From Parastagonospora avenae f. sp. tritici 18332-5 (Eukaryota > Ascomycota > Dothideomycetes > Pleosporales > Phaeosphaeriaceae): a stretch of DNA of 64,000 nucleotides. A model generated the notes under the pieces. That model saw nothing but the letters and a program-made list of their open reading frames with translations, was not told the origin of the DNA and did no database searches. The stretch spans positions 806,001 to 870,000 of the forward strand of contig JAFJTR010000004.1 in assembly GCA_022559985.1 (NCBI GenBank). The letters run 5' to 3'. A program made the translations under genes and the position numbers. Positions within the stretch are counted from its first letter, which is position 1, and every line of letters starts with the position of its first letter. Positions 43,723 through 54,485 of this stretch are shown in pieces.

Positions 43723-44901
43723 ATGAGACATTACTTTCCCCAACGACCTACAATTCCACAACTCTCCCTACAGAGAACAAATACGAGCACTATCAACCTA
43801 ATCAACACTTCGACAGCCATGAAGAAATCAGTCATGTCTAGCAAGAAGACCAAGTCTCACGTCTTCTCCGCACACAAGCGAAATCCCAAACAGCCAAATA
43901 CGCGAGTTGGAAATCGTGTGATGTCCATGGAGTCACTGACAGCCCGTTTGGCATTAGTCCCGAACAAAACCACGGCGCCTACCGGGTCGCCTTCCTTCGG
44001 TATCGAGATGCGCGCAATAATAACTTCCTCCTCGATGACTTTCACGGAATATTCCAGTGGAAGATACCGAGCTCATGCTATTCCCGCAGCTGACGAGAAC
44101 CTGAAAATGATCTTTGGAGCCATTGTCAACCCAATGTCAGTGGAAGAACCTTCGCTACCAAAAGTAGACTCCATCCATGGCGCTGTGCGCTTGGTCCTGG
44201 GTGGTGTGAGCTGTGATATGGGCGCCTCGGATGGGTACAGCACTCCGCTCTCAGAGATGTCTACAGCAAAGGACAGTACATCATGCTCCTCGCTCGTGGT
44301 GAGCGAAAAGGTGTTCGATGGCGGTGAAGACTGCGACAGTAATGAGGAGGCGGATAATGGTGACGAGAAGAGTGCGTATGATAGCCAATACCGTCGCCAT
44401 ATCCCTTCTCGACCGCCTCTTGCTTCCCAGGCGATGAATAACAACAAACACGTCGCATTACAAGACCACCAAGCCGCGGCTTCGCGCTGCACCCGCGTCG
44501 GCCTTCCACCTCTCTCGGTCACAGCAGCCCCGGGAACTGCTCTCGGAATCCTCGGTCCATCGTCCGTCCGAATCGCTTTTCTCCCAACCTACACGAACGA
44601 GATCAAGATAGCTAGTATCGAATCACATGGCGTGCCTGAAGTCCCAGCTTACGCTCGCCCTTCCATGTCATCATGGTTCAATTCCCCGGCCAATTCTTCG
44701 ATTCATGGCACTGTCCAAGGTCTTCCTCTCTCAACTAGACCTCACCGTACCCATCGAGCGCAGGCACGTCCTTTTGCGCGCAACGCGAACGATATAAACC
44801 CACAGGACATGTCGAGGGTCCCAAAGAAGGGCCCGAACCCGTGGGTAAAACGCTTGCCAATGTACAAAGCGGTAGTAGTCTCGGGTTTTGATAAGAAGTA
44901 G
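43723..44901 (+). CDS. Hypothetical disordered protein
   Basis: A single exon of 392 codons. The N-terminal 70 residues are basic and Ser/Thr-rich (MKKSVMSSKKTKSHVFSAHK), with another ATG at 43819 that could be the real start. The centre has an acidic Ser/Asp/Glu stretch (DGGEDCDSNEEADNGDEKSA). The C-terminal third is Pro/Arg/Ser-rich (RPHRTHRAQARPFARN). A short ordered-looking block lies at residues 130-160 (ENLKMIFGAIVNPMSVEEP). No signal peptide, membrane helix or known domain. The charge pattern fits a nuclear or signalling protein, which is only inference. Coding is supported by frame length and codon use rather than homology. Confidence 0.65.
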   Translation: MRHYFPQRPTIPQLSLQRTNTSTINLINTSTAMKKSVMSSKKTKSHVFSAHKRNPKQPNTRVGNRVMSMESLTARLALVPNKTTAPTGSPSFGIEMRAIITSSSMTFTEYSSGRYRAHAIPAADENLKMIFGAIVNPMSVEEPSLPKVDSIHGAVRLVLGGVSCDMGASDGYSTPLSEMSTAKDSTSCSSLVVSEKVFDGGEDCDSNEEADNGDEKSAYDSQYRRHIPSRPPLASQAMNNNKHVALQDHQAAASRCTRVGLPPLSVTAAPGTALGILGPSSVRIAFLPTYTNEIKIASIESHGVPEVPAYARPSMSSWFNSPANSSIHGTVQGLPLSTRPHRTHRAQARPFARNANDINPQDMSRVPKKGPNPWVKRLPMYKAVVVSGFDKK

Positions 44902-45545
44902 GGTTCGATTTCCTCTCATACTATGCGTCACTGTCGGATCAGATGGTACCGTAGGGTTTATTTTTGTTTGTGTAATATTTCATTGCGAAGGTGAATAAAA
45001 AGTGCTATTCGATCACCTGCCGCGTTACCTTTCGTCGTGGATACTGGGTAGTGTTACGTCAGAGCGGAAGCGGCGTCTCGTTTACTCAGCGCACATCAAT
45101 ACATACATCATCAGTCTATTTGTTCAGATTGACCTTAAAATCATCTGTGACTGTCTCACTATGATAATCAATTCCCGAGCTACAACGAGTGCGTAATTTA
45201 GTGCGAATGCGCAAGTGCAAGTTCTCTCCCGTGTTCAGTTGCTGAGCATTCGTAGCGTCGAATTTGACGCGGATCTGTCTTTCAACGCAAGCGGCATTGT
45301 CCCAGACATTGATCTGTTTGTCTTTCACAGCGCACACACGCTAGCCACTAATCACGCACTGAACAATGCCACAACTGCTTTGTCCCTGAAAAGCGCCAAC
45401 TCCCGCATTTCAGAGTTTCCATTGTTTTCGCATAACGATATCACTACTCACGACCACGATCCATGTAAATGTTTCCGGGTACCGTTTTGCAAACAGCCAC
45501 AACCTAAAATTATCAACAAAAAGCACTCACCAGAACACAACCAAC
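44902..45545. other. Intergenic region, no gene seen
   Basis: About 640 bp between two plus-strand genes. It holds the promoter and leader of the next gene. Nothing else is supported. Confidence 0.4.
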
Positions 45546-46076
45546 ATGGGAAACGTCGGGCATTTTGATCCGTTAGGCGAAACCGCGCCCTCAGATACCG
45601 TGTACACACTCGCAGTGCATGTTCCACCCCGAACCAACTCCCTTTCCGAGCTGTTACCAAAGTTCCTCACTCGCACCCCAGTCAAAGCCGAAGCGCATGT
45701 CTTTCTCATCCGACCTGATAACACAAATCCAAACCTGGACTGCTTCGAGCGCAAACACTTGGACGACATCAAACTCAAGAACTTCAAGATCAAGATGATG
45801 TTGTTCCCAATCGACATGAGGTGTCAACATCTGCAATACAGCGCCACCTGTGCTGAGGGATGCTATTTCATGGAGGACGGCGGAAAGCATTCGAGGAGTA
45901 AGTGTAGCCGGTTTAACTGCCAGGGTCATGTATATCAGGGAACAGTACTCCAAGATGACGAAGGCAGAAAGTGCTTTGGGAAGAAGGGGCAGCGGATGGT
46001 GTGCATAAAGGACTGGAAGAACAAGGAGACAAGGCAAGCAGAGGCCGAGAGAGAGTATCTTGCGGAGAGTTTGTAG
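45546..46076 (+). CDS. Hypothetical Cys-containing small protein
   Basis: A single exon of 176 codons beginning MGNVGHFDPLGETAPSDT. An N-terminal Gly after Met (MGNV) could allow myristoylation, but this is speculative. Residues 20-90 look folded (TVYTLAVHVPPRTNSLSELL). A Cys-rich segment follows (RCQHLQYSATCAEGCYFMED, KCSRFNCQGH), and the tail is Lys/Glu-rich helical (DWKNKETRQAEAEREYL). The Cys spacing might bind metal, though I recognise no known zinc-finger type. No signal peptide. Its stop lies 74 bp from the stop of the convergent surface-protein gene. Confidence 0.65.
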   Translation: MGNVGHFDPLGETAPSDTVYTLAVHVPPRTNSLSELLPKFLTRTPVKAEAHVFLIRPDNTNPNLDCFERKHLDDIKLKNFKIKMMLFPIDMRCQHLQYSATCAEGCYFMEDGGKHSRSKCSRFNCQGHVYQGTVLQDDEGRKCFGKKGQRMVCIKDWKNKETRQAEAEREYLAESL

Positions 46077-46149
46077 AATCTGTATGATTATGTAGTCATT
46101 GTACGAAATGCCATGATATTCTGCTTGTTATATTGATTACTTGTGAAGC

Positions 46150-46899
46150 CTACATGAGAAATGCGCCTACAGCCGCACCCAGACCGGCCAACGCAGGTGC
46201 CATGGTCTTCATCGGCGCAGCACCTCCGATAACCTGTTGTGCAGATGGGGACGGACCTGACAATGATGCTGAGGGCTCTGATGCACTTCCAGTGGTGACC
46301 GAAGCACTACCCGCGATCGGTGTCGCAGCGGCCGACGCCCCTAGTTTCTCTGTGCCCGCCGTGATGATCAGCGGAAAATTGTTGATATAGTATTGCGACT
46401 CTCCTGCCAAGGTCTGCGTCTCTACCAGATTGAGAGCACTGGAAGCGGTGCAGTATTTCGGTAGCGACGTGACTATCATCCCTGCGCAAAGATCGCCGAA
46501 CATTTCTTCTGCGCCAAGTGTCGAAAGAGTGCACGCAGGTACGGCGCTGATGCCTCCGCTAGATCTTCGACATTCGAGTTCAATGGTAATTGGCGAACCA
46601 ACTGCGGGCGCAAGCGAGGCTCCTCTATCATTCGCGCTGACATTGTAGGCAACGAATGTGGTACCGCCTACAGTGACTTGCTGTGGGGCGCTGTGAAAAG
46701 GGTCGACTGTGATGGCTGCGTCGGCAAAAGCGAGTAACAAGACGGTGGAGTCGCCCGCTTGTTCAATGACAGATCCTACGAATGTTGCATTTGCATTTGC
46801 AGCGCCAGGTAGCCAGATGGATGTTGTGATGTTCGCAGCGTTGGCGGCGGCCGCGAAAAGCGCGCTGTAGATGATCGCGGACATTGCAACACAAGACAT
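46150..46899 (-). CDS. GPI-anchored cell-surface protein (predicted)
   Basis: A single exon of 249 codons. The N-terminus is a signal peptide (MSAIIYSALFAAAANA). The ectodomain starts NITTSIWLPGAANANATFVG, has several N-X-S/T sites and Cys residues (LECRRSSGG, ACTLS, GDLCAGM, PKYCTAS), and ends in a Ser/Thr/Ala/Pro-rich stalk. The last residues are a small-residue region followed by a hydrophobic tail (APALAGLGAAVGAFLM) with no charged residue after it, the hallmark of a GPI attachment signal. I recall similar proteins in Dothideomycete secretomes as uncharacterised surface proteins. Likely role in the cell wall or surface; no enzyme motif. A 9-nt repeat (CGACGACTT-type) lies in its leader at about 46985-47012. 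Confidence 0.75.
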   Translation of the reverse strand: MSCVAMSAIIYSALFAAAANAANITTSIWLPGAANANATFVGSVIEQAGDSTVLLLAFADAAITVDPFHSAPQQVTVGGTTFVAYNVSANDRGASLAPAVGSPITIELECRRSSGGISAVPACTLSTLGAEEMFGDLCAGMIVTSLPKYCTASSALNLVETQTLAGESQYYINNFPLIITAGTEKLGASAAATPIAGSASVTTGSASEPSASLSGPSPSAQQVIGGAAPMKTMAPALAGLGAAVGAFLM

Positions 46900-48799
46900 C
46901 TCGTAATGTGTCTTCCTAGTGAAACCAGAAGGAATGCGTAGTTAGAACTGCCTAAGTTGTGTAACAATGTGAATACTTGTTGCACGACTTCGACGACTTC
47001 GACGACTTCACCAGCAAGATGGCGATACGTCAAGCTTTGTCCAGCGCATCACTGTGATCATACAGCATGGATGAACCGCACGGTCGCCAAAGGCATGGAG
47101 ACGGGCAAATTAAAAGCAAGGGGGTGTAGCGGCTTAAAAACGCGATCTTGGCGAAAGCTAAAATTGCACGTCAACGACGCGATGAGTGGCGTCCGTTGTG
47201 ACTTATTTCGGGCAGAACACGCGACATGATTGGCACGGACGATCATTTCCTCGGTTTGGGGAAGAAGCTGGGCTATTCTGGCCGTGCGATTCGAGAAACC
47301 AGCGCATGAAGGCTGTTCGAAGTGGTGACAAGGCACGGCGAGGTTCGCAATCGAGATTAGGTCCATTGCTGAGGAACAGCGGTGAGCATTGAAGAGGCCG
47401 AACAGTCACCAACTATCGCCATGATATGCTAACGAAGTTTCTAGTATGCGGGCGAGAAGCAGAATTTTGAGCAATGTCATGCAGGCAAGCGTGCAGGTGT
47501 AATGTTTGTTCGGAAATGTAGTGAAGTCATTTCTCCTGGATTTGCAGTTGGGACTCACATGCATGCACGTTGAATCAACCACTCCACATTGTGAAGGCAG
47601 GCGATATTTGTATCAACTCATACTTTCTCAATAATTCCCCAATGGCCAAGGTATCTTCCTCTTCAAATTCTAACGCATGTGTCGTAGCCCTCCCCACGCT
47701 AGTGGTATCGTGTTCGCCGTGGCCTGATTTGAGGAGAGACCTCTTTGCAGTAGTAGCAAAACTTCCACAAGAAATTCTCTTCCTCTACTCTGCATTCGAT
47801 CCTTCTACGTGTTGTTCCTTCAAACCCATTGTTTATCGCACTCAGCAGCCATTTCGGTAACTCGTCGGTTCGCATCCGCGCCTTCAGCCGCTTGCGAAGT
47901 TGTAGTCATCGTCATCGTGATCTCGTGCACGCAGCAGCTCTTTCTACCAACCCTGGAATGGCTTCTTCAGGGCTGCTATCAAGGAGAAGGATTTCTGGCT
48001 CTTCGGTTCAGCACGACCAGAGGCGACTGTAATGGAAGAACAAGAGCTCAATGGCGACGTTGTTGAAGTGCACATGATTGGATTGTGCGACAAGATGAGG
48101 GTAGTAACAAAGCAGTATCGAAGATTGACTAACAGTGTGCAAGAAGCGTGATATGTTTGATTGTAGAAAGATGAACGATACTTCGTCGTCACTATATGCC
48201 TTCTTTGCAATAGCGACAATTCCGGCTGCTTGAAGAGCATCAGAAACACCGAGCCATCGCCGAGGGGGAATGCCATGACCAGGAATACTTTGCAAAGCAC
48301 GAATTCTTGGGATCCGGTTGTAGGAGTACATGTCTGCTTATACACCCGAGCGCTAGATGTCGATAGAACTCATGATAGGAGTCGCGAGCGGAAATTATTC
48401 GGCTTCTCAGAGTCACTCGGCGACAGCAAATTCGAGAAGACTCGCGAAACTGGAGCTATACATATTTGACTCACGGGAGAGATCATACAGATGCTTTGTG
48501 GCCTCCAAAGTGGCTACCATTTTGGAGGCCAGAAGACTGCTCTTGTACACGCGAGATGTGAAGTCATTGTATCGAGCATTGACGTCAGCTTGGGCAACCA
48601 ACATGAAGGCCACACCAACCAACTCGCAGGCGAGGCGACTGACGAAGCTCTATCGAGCACGCAAGCACATACAAAACCACGTAAGCAATGTCGACATGTT
48701 GTTGTGACTCATTGAAGGGCTACTTAGGACCTTCCTAGCTACGAAGATAAACCTTATACATGAACATCTAAGCCGCGCATACACATTAAACTAAAGATT
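46900..48799. other. Long intergenic region, no confident gene
   Basis: About 1.9 kb. The left end has the leader and promoter of the surface protein. Minus-strand frames at about 48010-48345 and 48413-48622 contain coding-like words (GVSDALQAAGIVAIAKKAYS; FTSRVYKSSLLASKMVATLE) but lie in different frames, have no usable starts and could not be joined. They may be remnants of a gene. Confidence 0.4.
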
Positions 48800-49498
48800 C
48801 TACTGCACCGACCGTAATAGAGCCATAGCTACGTCTGGCGGAATCTTCTGAAACAGAATCATGTTGACATAACAGTCCTTCACACACTCCAGTATATTCT
48901 CACAGCGCTCTTCTTTGAAAGTTGCCGCTGTGTCTTTACTCAGCCCTTTGAAGAATTCCGCAAGCATCTGTGTCGCAGCAACGTGACCAAGTCGATCCAG
49001 TTGCGAATTTAAAGGGGAGAGGCAGATCATATCAACCATGTGCTTTTCAAGAAGGGCATGGCATTTCATCAGATCAGCAGATACGGTAAGAGACTTCAAG
49101 ACCAGCACTGTACAGCACATAGGACATTTGCCGTTGGATGGTCGAACTTTGCCGCCCCCAGGAAGGGAGCTTTGCAGCCAAGGTCGAAGGTAGTCTTTGT
49201 GAAACATGTGACCGCACGCAGTCTGCATGATACCTTCTCGCGTGATATTCAAGCATATACCACGTTTGTCGCCATTGCGCAGATGATCCTCATCACCAGA
49301 CCCGACTATAAACCCGAAGAAACTGTCGATCGCGACGGTGACTGTGTTGGCACTCATGCCTGTTGTTGTTGTGTACGCAAGTGTTGCAACCAAAAGGAAA
49401 TTTATATATGAACGTCCATTTGTAGTCATGGTGTAAGCATGAATGGTCGTGATTACATTATGTTGCTCTTCTCTGACTATTGGTTGACTTGTTAACAT
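48800..49498 (-). CDS. Degenerate RING-like protein
   Basis: A single exon of 232 codons. A hydrophobic stretch near the start (YINFLLVATLAYTTTTG) may be a membrane segment. Residues about 80-130 follow the RING layout: GICLNI, then TACGHMFHKDYLRPWL and KCPMC. Two zinc ligands are missing. The first Cys of the leading pair is Arg (KRGIC), and the Cys expected after FHKD is Tyr (FHKDYL). The rest is helical with several Cys (ERCENILECVKDCYV). It may be a pseudo-RING or a decaying copy of an E3 ligase gene. Several ATGs lie in the first 50 codons, so the start is uncertain. It resembles the RING gene at 42.1 kb only in general layout. Confidence 0.55.
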   Translation of the reverse strand: MLTSQPIVREEQHNVITTIHAYTMTTNGRSYINFLLVATLAYTTTTGMSANTVTVAIDSFFGFIVGSGDEDHLRNGDKRGICLNITREGIMQTACGHMFHKDYLRPWLQSSLPGGGKVRPSNGKCPMCCTVLVLKSLTVSADLMKCHALLEKHMVDMICLSPLNSQLDRLGHVAATQMLAEFFKGLSKDTAATFKEERCENILECVKDCYVNMILFQKIPPDVAMALLRSVQ

Positions 49499-51403
49499 AC
49501 AAGGACATTGTTACATTAAAGTGCCCAAGTCATCATGTGTGACTCGTGTACAGCTGCAGAGGAGCAAGTCAAGCCTGGCCTTCAATGCGCCCGATACCAT
49601 GTTATTGTGTACCATTTTCGATTATCCAAGCTATGCGCATCACGAACTTGGCATAACGTCGAGTTATGTATTTCTTGGTCAGCCACGCGAGTAACAGGAT
49701 CAAGTTCAAAGTCCGTAGAGGAACGTCAACTCATTCAGCAGACGGACAGAAGACATCCGAGTCTCCATTCCCCGCGTTTTCCTCCCAAGTCAGATGCCGC
49801 ATGGTTGCGGACGCTCAGTTAATATATCCACCAGCTCTTTGGTATGACCACTATCGCGTTCTGCGCTGCCCGTTCCTAGTGAGTCAGCGTTGTTGAAGAA
49901 AACGGCAAATCATCCATCTCATGTTGAGGGTTCAGGCAAGGGTCGCTGGTCTTGACATCCTTTCTCGTAGAGTCTGTAACGCAGGCCGACCAAACGGCCA
50001 GTGGCTCTCAAGCCCACTTACGTATTGTTCTACACGCCCGACCCTAAGCACGCGTAGAAGGTGAATGCGGTGAGCGCATTAATTGTTATAGGCACGATGT
50101 GCAACATAATGTAATAGCAATCCCCTCAGGTTGGCTCACAGCGTAGGCTTGAAACATGAAGTGGTCCCTTGTTGTCTCACAGTACCGTGCTACCCGCCTC
50201 TCACCGTCATGATCACACTTGCAGGAGTGCTGCAGATGCGAGCGGGGAAGGTAAGGGAACATCCATCCACACGGACTGTCGGGGAAGTCGTTATACGACG
50301 TTGGATCCACAAGTGAGCAGTTCAACAACACTAATGTCAACGTGCAATATCTCGGCGCCGTACGGCGGCGAAATGACAACGCTTGAGATTCTCGGTACTT
50401 GAAAACTGACGACCTTTGGGCCCGTTCGTGTCAGCTGACGGAAATTCTGTGAGAAGAAACGGTCTCATTCTTGTCATAGCTCCAGGGTGGGTAAGGTTCG
50501 AGTTGGAGAATTGCGGACATCGAAGCATGGAACATGTCTTTGTCTCGAGTCTGCAGACGCGTGAATTTCGCGGAGATTCTAAGCAGACTGGGTATCACGT
50601 CTTCTCAGCAAAGCATCAGCGCTTCACGAGCAGTCGGCTTTGTGATGGTCACATGATCGGCACTGGCCGACCAATGCCAACATGGCGGAAACTTTCCCGA
50701 ACAAGGTCTCGCGAGTGGCGGAAAGTCTTCTCGAAGCCAGGCGAATCCGATGCGTGGAGTTACATGTTGCTTTTCCAACGATGAGCGCGAAAGGTGACAA
50801 TGGTGTGTCACATTGATCTACAGGTGAAAGCGACAGCGCCCGCGCCAGCGACGAGCTCGCATCTCGGCAGGCTTGTCCGTTCGTGATTGTGGGGTGTTTG
50901 GTGGAGGCAACCGCTTCCAAGTTGGCGAAAGACGTCAGGACCTCGGGAGGGTGCCAGCGCAAGTCCCTAAAATAGCCAAAGCATGGACACAAATGGTATT
51001 ACCCCGAAGCCGAAAAGGAATTACCCCGAGGTCACTCCCACTGATTCCACTGGTGTTTGGCAGCAGCCTCGTATCTGCGCCACTCCAACATTATTGAATG
51101 ACGTTCAGCAGGGTCCAAACGGTGCGATCTAACTATGGAGGTGGTTGATCTTCAAGTCAAGAGTCGGCAGCACCAACTGTGCGGGCCTGCTCATGATCAC
51201 GAAGAAGCTTGGGCACTCGGCCAAACAGCCCAACCCATGTGAGTCGGCACACTCGGAAAACAAGACATGACGATTTCGAGAACTTTAGAGATTGCGCTGT
51301 TAGCAGTATAAGAAGAAAGTCTTCCACATCAACAATTCGGCATCCATCACACCATCCGATCCATCACAACTCTTCCTCAAACACTACGAACAGTTTCGCT
51401 AAA
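49499..51403. other. Long intergenic region, no gene seen
   Basis: About 1.9 kb. Frames of up to about 120 codons exist on both strands, but without coding bias or recognisable motifs. The right end carries the promoter of the secreted-protein gene. Confidence 0.45.
51307..51312 (+). promoter_or_regulatory. TATA-like box of the small secreted-protein gene
   Basis: TATAAG about 92 bp upstream of the ATG at 51404, followed by a CA/CT-rich leader typical of well-expressed fungal genes. Confidence 0.45.
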
Positions 51404-51954
51404 ATGGTTTCATTCACAACCCTCCTCGCTTTCTCCGCCGCCTCCGCCGGTGCGCTCGCAAAGCCCGTCGTTCAAGAACGCCAAATCGCCATCCCCGAAG
51501 GCTGGACGTGGCACGTGAGTGGGTGGGAAGCTGGAATGACTCGCTCCGGCTCTTACTACCGCTTCAACGTGACGGTACCAAGGGTCGAAAGCGAGACGAC
51601 CAATATTGCTGGCGTTACGGCATTCTGCGAGGGCCGCGAGAACGGCTGGTACAGGAAGGGCAACTGGTACGAGAATTGCCGCATCATCTACGGCTCCAAC
51701 AACGGAGTTGCCGCAAAGTTGAGCGAGAGGGAGTCCGATGTCGACGGATACCCAAGGGAAATCCTGATCAGCTTTGAGTATGGCGCATACGGCGACCGGT
51801 AAGTGCCCTTTTGTCGCGCGTCTTGAATTCTTTGCTGACGAAGTGTAGACCTGCATACAACTTCACTGGCAAGGCCCCCATGATCTACAACGCCGCAGTT
51901 GCACCTGCCCAGGAGTTCGACGTCAAGCCAACTGAGGTTTTCGGTGTCGCATAA
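51404..51954 (+). CDS. Small secreted protein
   Basis: Exons 51404-51798 and 51849-51954 encode 166 residues. The 50-nt intron (GTAAGT to GTGTAG) splits an Arg codon. The signal peptide is clear (MVSFTTLLAFSAASAGALA), followed by KPVVQERQ. The mature region is beta-rich (GWTWHVSGWEAGMTRSGSYY; RFNVTVPRVESETTNIAG) with one Cys pair (AFCEGREN and WYENCRIIYG), likely a disulphide. The size and beta-strand pattern recall Alt a 1/AA1-like secreted proteins, but I cannot confirm the family and the usual four-Cys pattern is not present. A role in host or environmental interaction is inference. C-biased codons and a good TATA suggest strong expression. Confidence 0.8.
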
Positions 51955-52334
51955 TCCCAATGTCTCGAATTCCATGTAAATAGTAATCGTAATTTCTTCA
52001 TCGCGATCCTGTTCCACACCCCCATCCCTCCATGTCGCAGGTCCACGGGTGGCGCACGTGGCGCACGGGCAGCGCCCCGCAATGCCTCACCAACTCTGAT
52101 TTAACGCTTACTCACTCGCGACATGCTGTCACGCACTCGAATTGCACCTAGTCACAGTTTTGATGCTTCACTACTTATGCACCAGTTTTGATTGCTACAT
52201 ATTCCAGACGATCAGCAAACTCATTAGAGCCTAAAATCACCACCTCGGCCCGATCGACCTCTCAAATAGGCTCTCAATCCCATGCTCCCATGATTCAATC
52301 GCCAACGGATGTAAGCGCACGCACAAAATACATT
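51955..52334. other. Intergenic region
   Basis: About 380 bp after the secreted-protein gene. It contains that gene's 3' flank and a GC-rich direct repeat of GTGGCGCAC-type words near 52050. No gene seen. Confidence 0.4.
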
Positions 52335-53006
52335 ATGTCGCTCTTCTCCCTCCCAAAAGAGCTGCGACTTTGCCTCTGGTCTTTAGTATATTGGAGGGGA
52401 AGCACCCCGCGCGGTCGCCTTCACCGAGAAGCCAATCGACAAAAGTGGCCCCCGAAACGCCTTTCACATATGCACCTGCCCGCTATACTCCCCAAGCTCA
52501 GCCCCGTTAGCTGACAATATATGTCAGGAGTCGCGGGCTGAAGTGCAGCATCAGGCACAAAAGTCCAAACAATTTGTAGTGGTGCCTTTTGAGCACCACG
52601 CATTTGAGGACAGTAACGGAGACCCTTTTTTGTTTCATTTCGACATCGATATTCTGCACTACTGGGTCAAGGATACGAGTTTGTCGCAAACAGAGGGCTG
52701 CGAACCACTGGTGGATGTCGCAGTCGAGTACAAAATTGGCCCTGTCAACAGTAGTTGGCCCGACATACTGGACTGGCTCTCGCAGTTTAGGAATACCGTC
52801 ATGATACTCACTTTAAAGTGCGGGCCTTGAATACCTTTCAACTTGAGCCCCTCATCTCAGCAACGCTCAAAGACGCGAGCGAGGCCCCAGATCCAGACGC
52901 CCCAAGAACTGGGCAAGGCGCGGAGTATGCGAAGTATTGCAGCCACGTGCTGCATCAATATCTGCTGGCAACCTCCAATCTCAGACCATGCGCAGGCACG
53001 ACTTGA
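52335..53006 (+). pseudogene. 2EXR/F-box-like gene, probably decayed
   Basis: The start MSLFSLPKELRLCLWSL resembles the opening LPxELRLxIW of fungal 2EXR-type proteins. A 46-nt GT-AG intron (52386-52431) would join it to a frame containing ADNICQESRAEVQHQA, where the CxESRAEV word is also typical of the family. This frame continues (VVVPFEHHAFEDSNGDPFLF) to a stop at 52830. Coding-like sequence then goes on in another frame (LNTFQLEPLISATLKDASEA) to 53006 without a convincing intron. One missing base near 52815 would connect them. So it is either a short gene ending at 52830 or a frameshifted pseudogene. No function can be given. Confidence 0.45.
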
Positions 53007-54485
53007 AAATACAGTCCCTGATGAACGCGTAGTTTTCGCTCACTCCGCAAAGCATTGACAGCCTTCTCAATAAGCCACCAGACTGGAGTCATGCTCCAGA
53101 GCTTCCATGGATACGCTTTTCCTGTAGAAGATTATGACAGCTAGCACTTTGGCTCTTACTCGACGTGACGGCTGCCCACTCGTCACATGAGCAAGGCTGA
53201 ACGCATTCGATGCTCCGAAGCGCTCGCTCAATGCAGCGCGGTTTTCCACAGCTGCCTGTTTCTCGGATTTCCTTCGGGTGCATGTGACGCGTGCGATAAG
53301 TAGCAGCCTACTTAGGTACTCTTCATATTGTTGCTATGCTTGTGGGTACCTGCAGCGCAGGCGATAACTCAGCTGCCATCCTGTGGTCTGCAGCCGGGCA
53401 GATCCCTACCATCGCGTACTCGTTAGCGCATAATGTCTACTCCAAGCTCGCAAGCTCGCTTAACAGCATCTGGCCTGATCCTGTTTCAAGATGCAGCCAA
53501 ACATTCGTTTGCAATCGGGAATTATGGGCGAGGCCGCGCACTATCTCGCTCGTATAAGAAGAGCGTTTGGAAGTCCCCCGACGTATCTCATACCCATAAT
53601 GCGTACCTAGCTACTGTGCTTTTCCAGGCGGGAGATTTTCGTGTACCTAGATTGTAAACAAGTCTCCGCCAGAAAGGCCCGACGATCGCAGATTCGCCAA
53701 GAAGGCGAACCGCCCAAGTACCGACGCTATCACAATGAAGGCCAATCATGTCAGCTATCTTAAAGCTCTCCTATCGAATGAAACAGTCCGGTTGTACAGG
53801 CGGGGAGATTCCCGACTCTTGGCAGCGGATCAGACGTTCGATTAGGAAGGTAATTTAGCGAGGTGTGTAAGGGCCGTTATCTATGATTTGTCCATGCAGT
53901 ATCATGGCTCTAGTCTCGCCATTAAACACTACTTGTTCGCTATCGCATCTCCCGCTCCTTCCCGTTAGGCTACTCGAATCGCATAGCGTAGGGGTATATG
54001 CACTTCCTCGAACTGCCTATTCCGGAAAGCTGTTTCGATAGCATGTAACATCGCGAGACAGATTTCTTGTCAAGTGCCTTTTGGGGAGGGCTACTATGGG
54101 CGGAAGTCTTGTGAAGTTCCCTTTGGGGCTTACCCTTCCGGTGCGGTTAAAACAAGCAACTCTCCCTTGTGGCGAATGTGGCAGGAGACACTTGGCAGCG
54201 TTCAGAGCAATTAAGGACTCTTGTGAATTGCCATTCTTGGTCTACTTTCCGCTGTTGCTGGGAGACACAGCATCATGGGCAGCGAATAAGGAAGGAGAGC
54301 ATCAGGCCTTTGCCTTGGCCGACCATGACTGGAGCTTGATACCTTCTACGATATCTGAGCTACTCTGAGTATAAGTAGGGCTGGAGTTCCATCCTCACAA
54401 CGACATCGCAGACTCAGCTTTCTTCGATCTCATCACTACAGCATCACAGCCTCGCCTCTTCTGTCTCGTCTTCAATATCGCAATC
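53007..54485. other. Intergenic region, no gene seen
   Basis: About 1.5 kb with stop-rich frames on both strands. The right end holds the promoter of the protease gene. Nothing else is supported. Confidence 0.45.
54370..54375 (+). promoter_or_regulatory. TATA-like box of the serine-protease gene
   Basis: TATAAG about 110 bp before the ATG at 54486, followed by a pyrimidine-rich leader. Confidence 0.45.

Noticed and set aside
48008..48622. Minus-strand coding-like frames (GVSDALQAAGIVAIAKKAYS and others)
   Set aside because: No start, no intron joining the frames and no firm family match. Kept only as a note in the intergenic entry.
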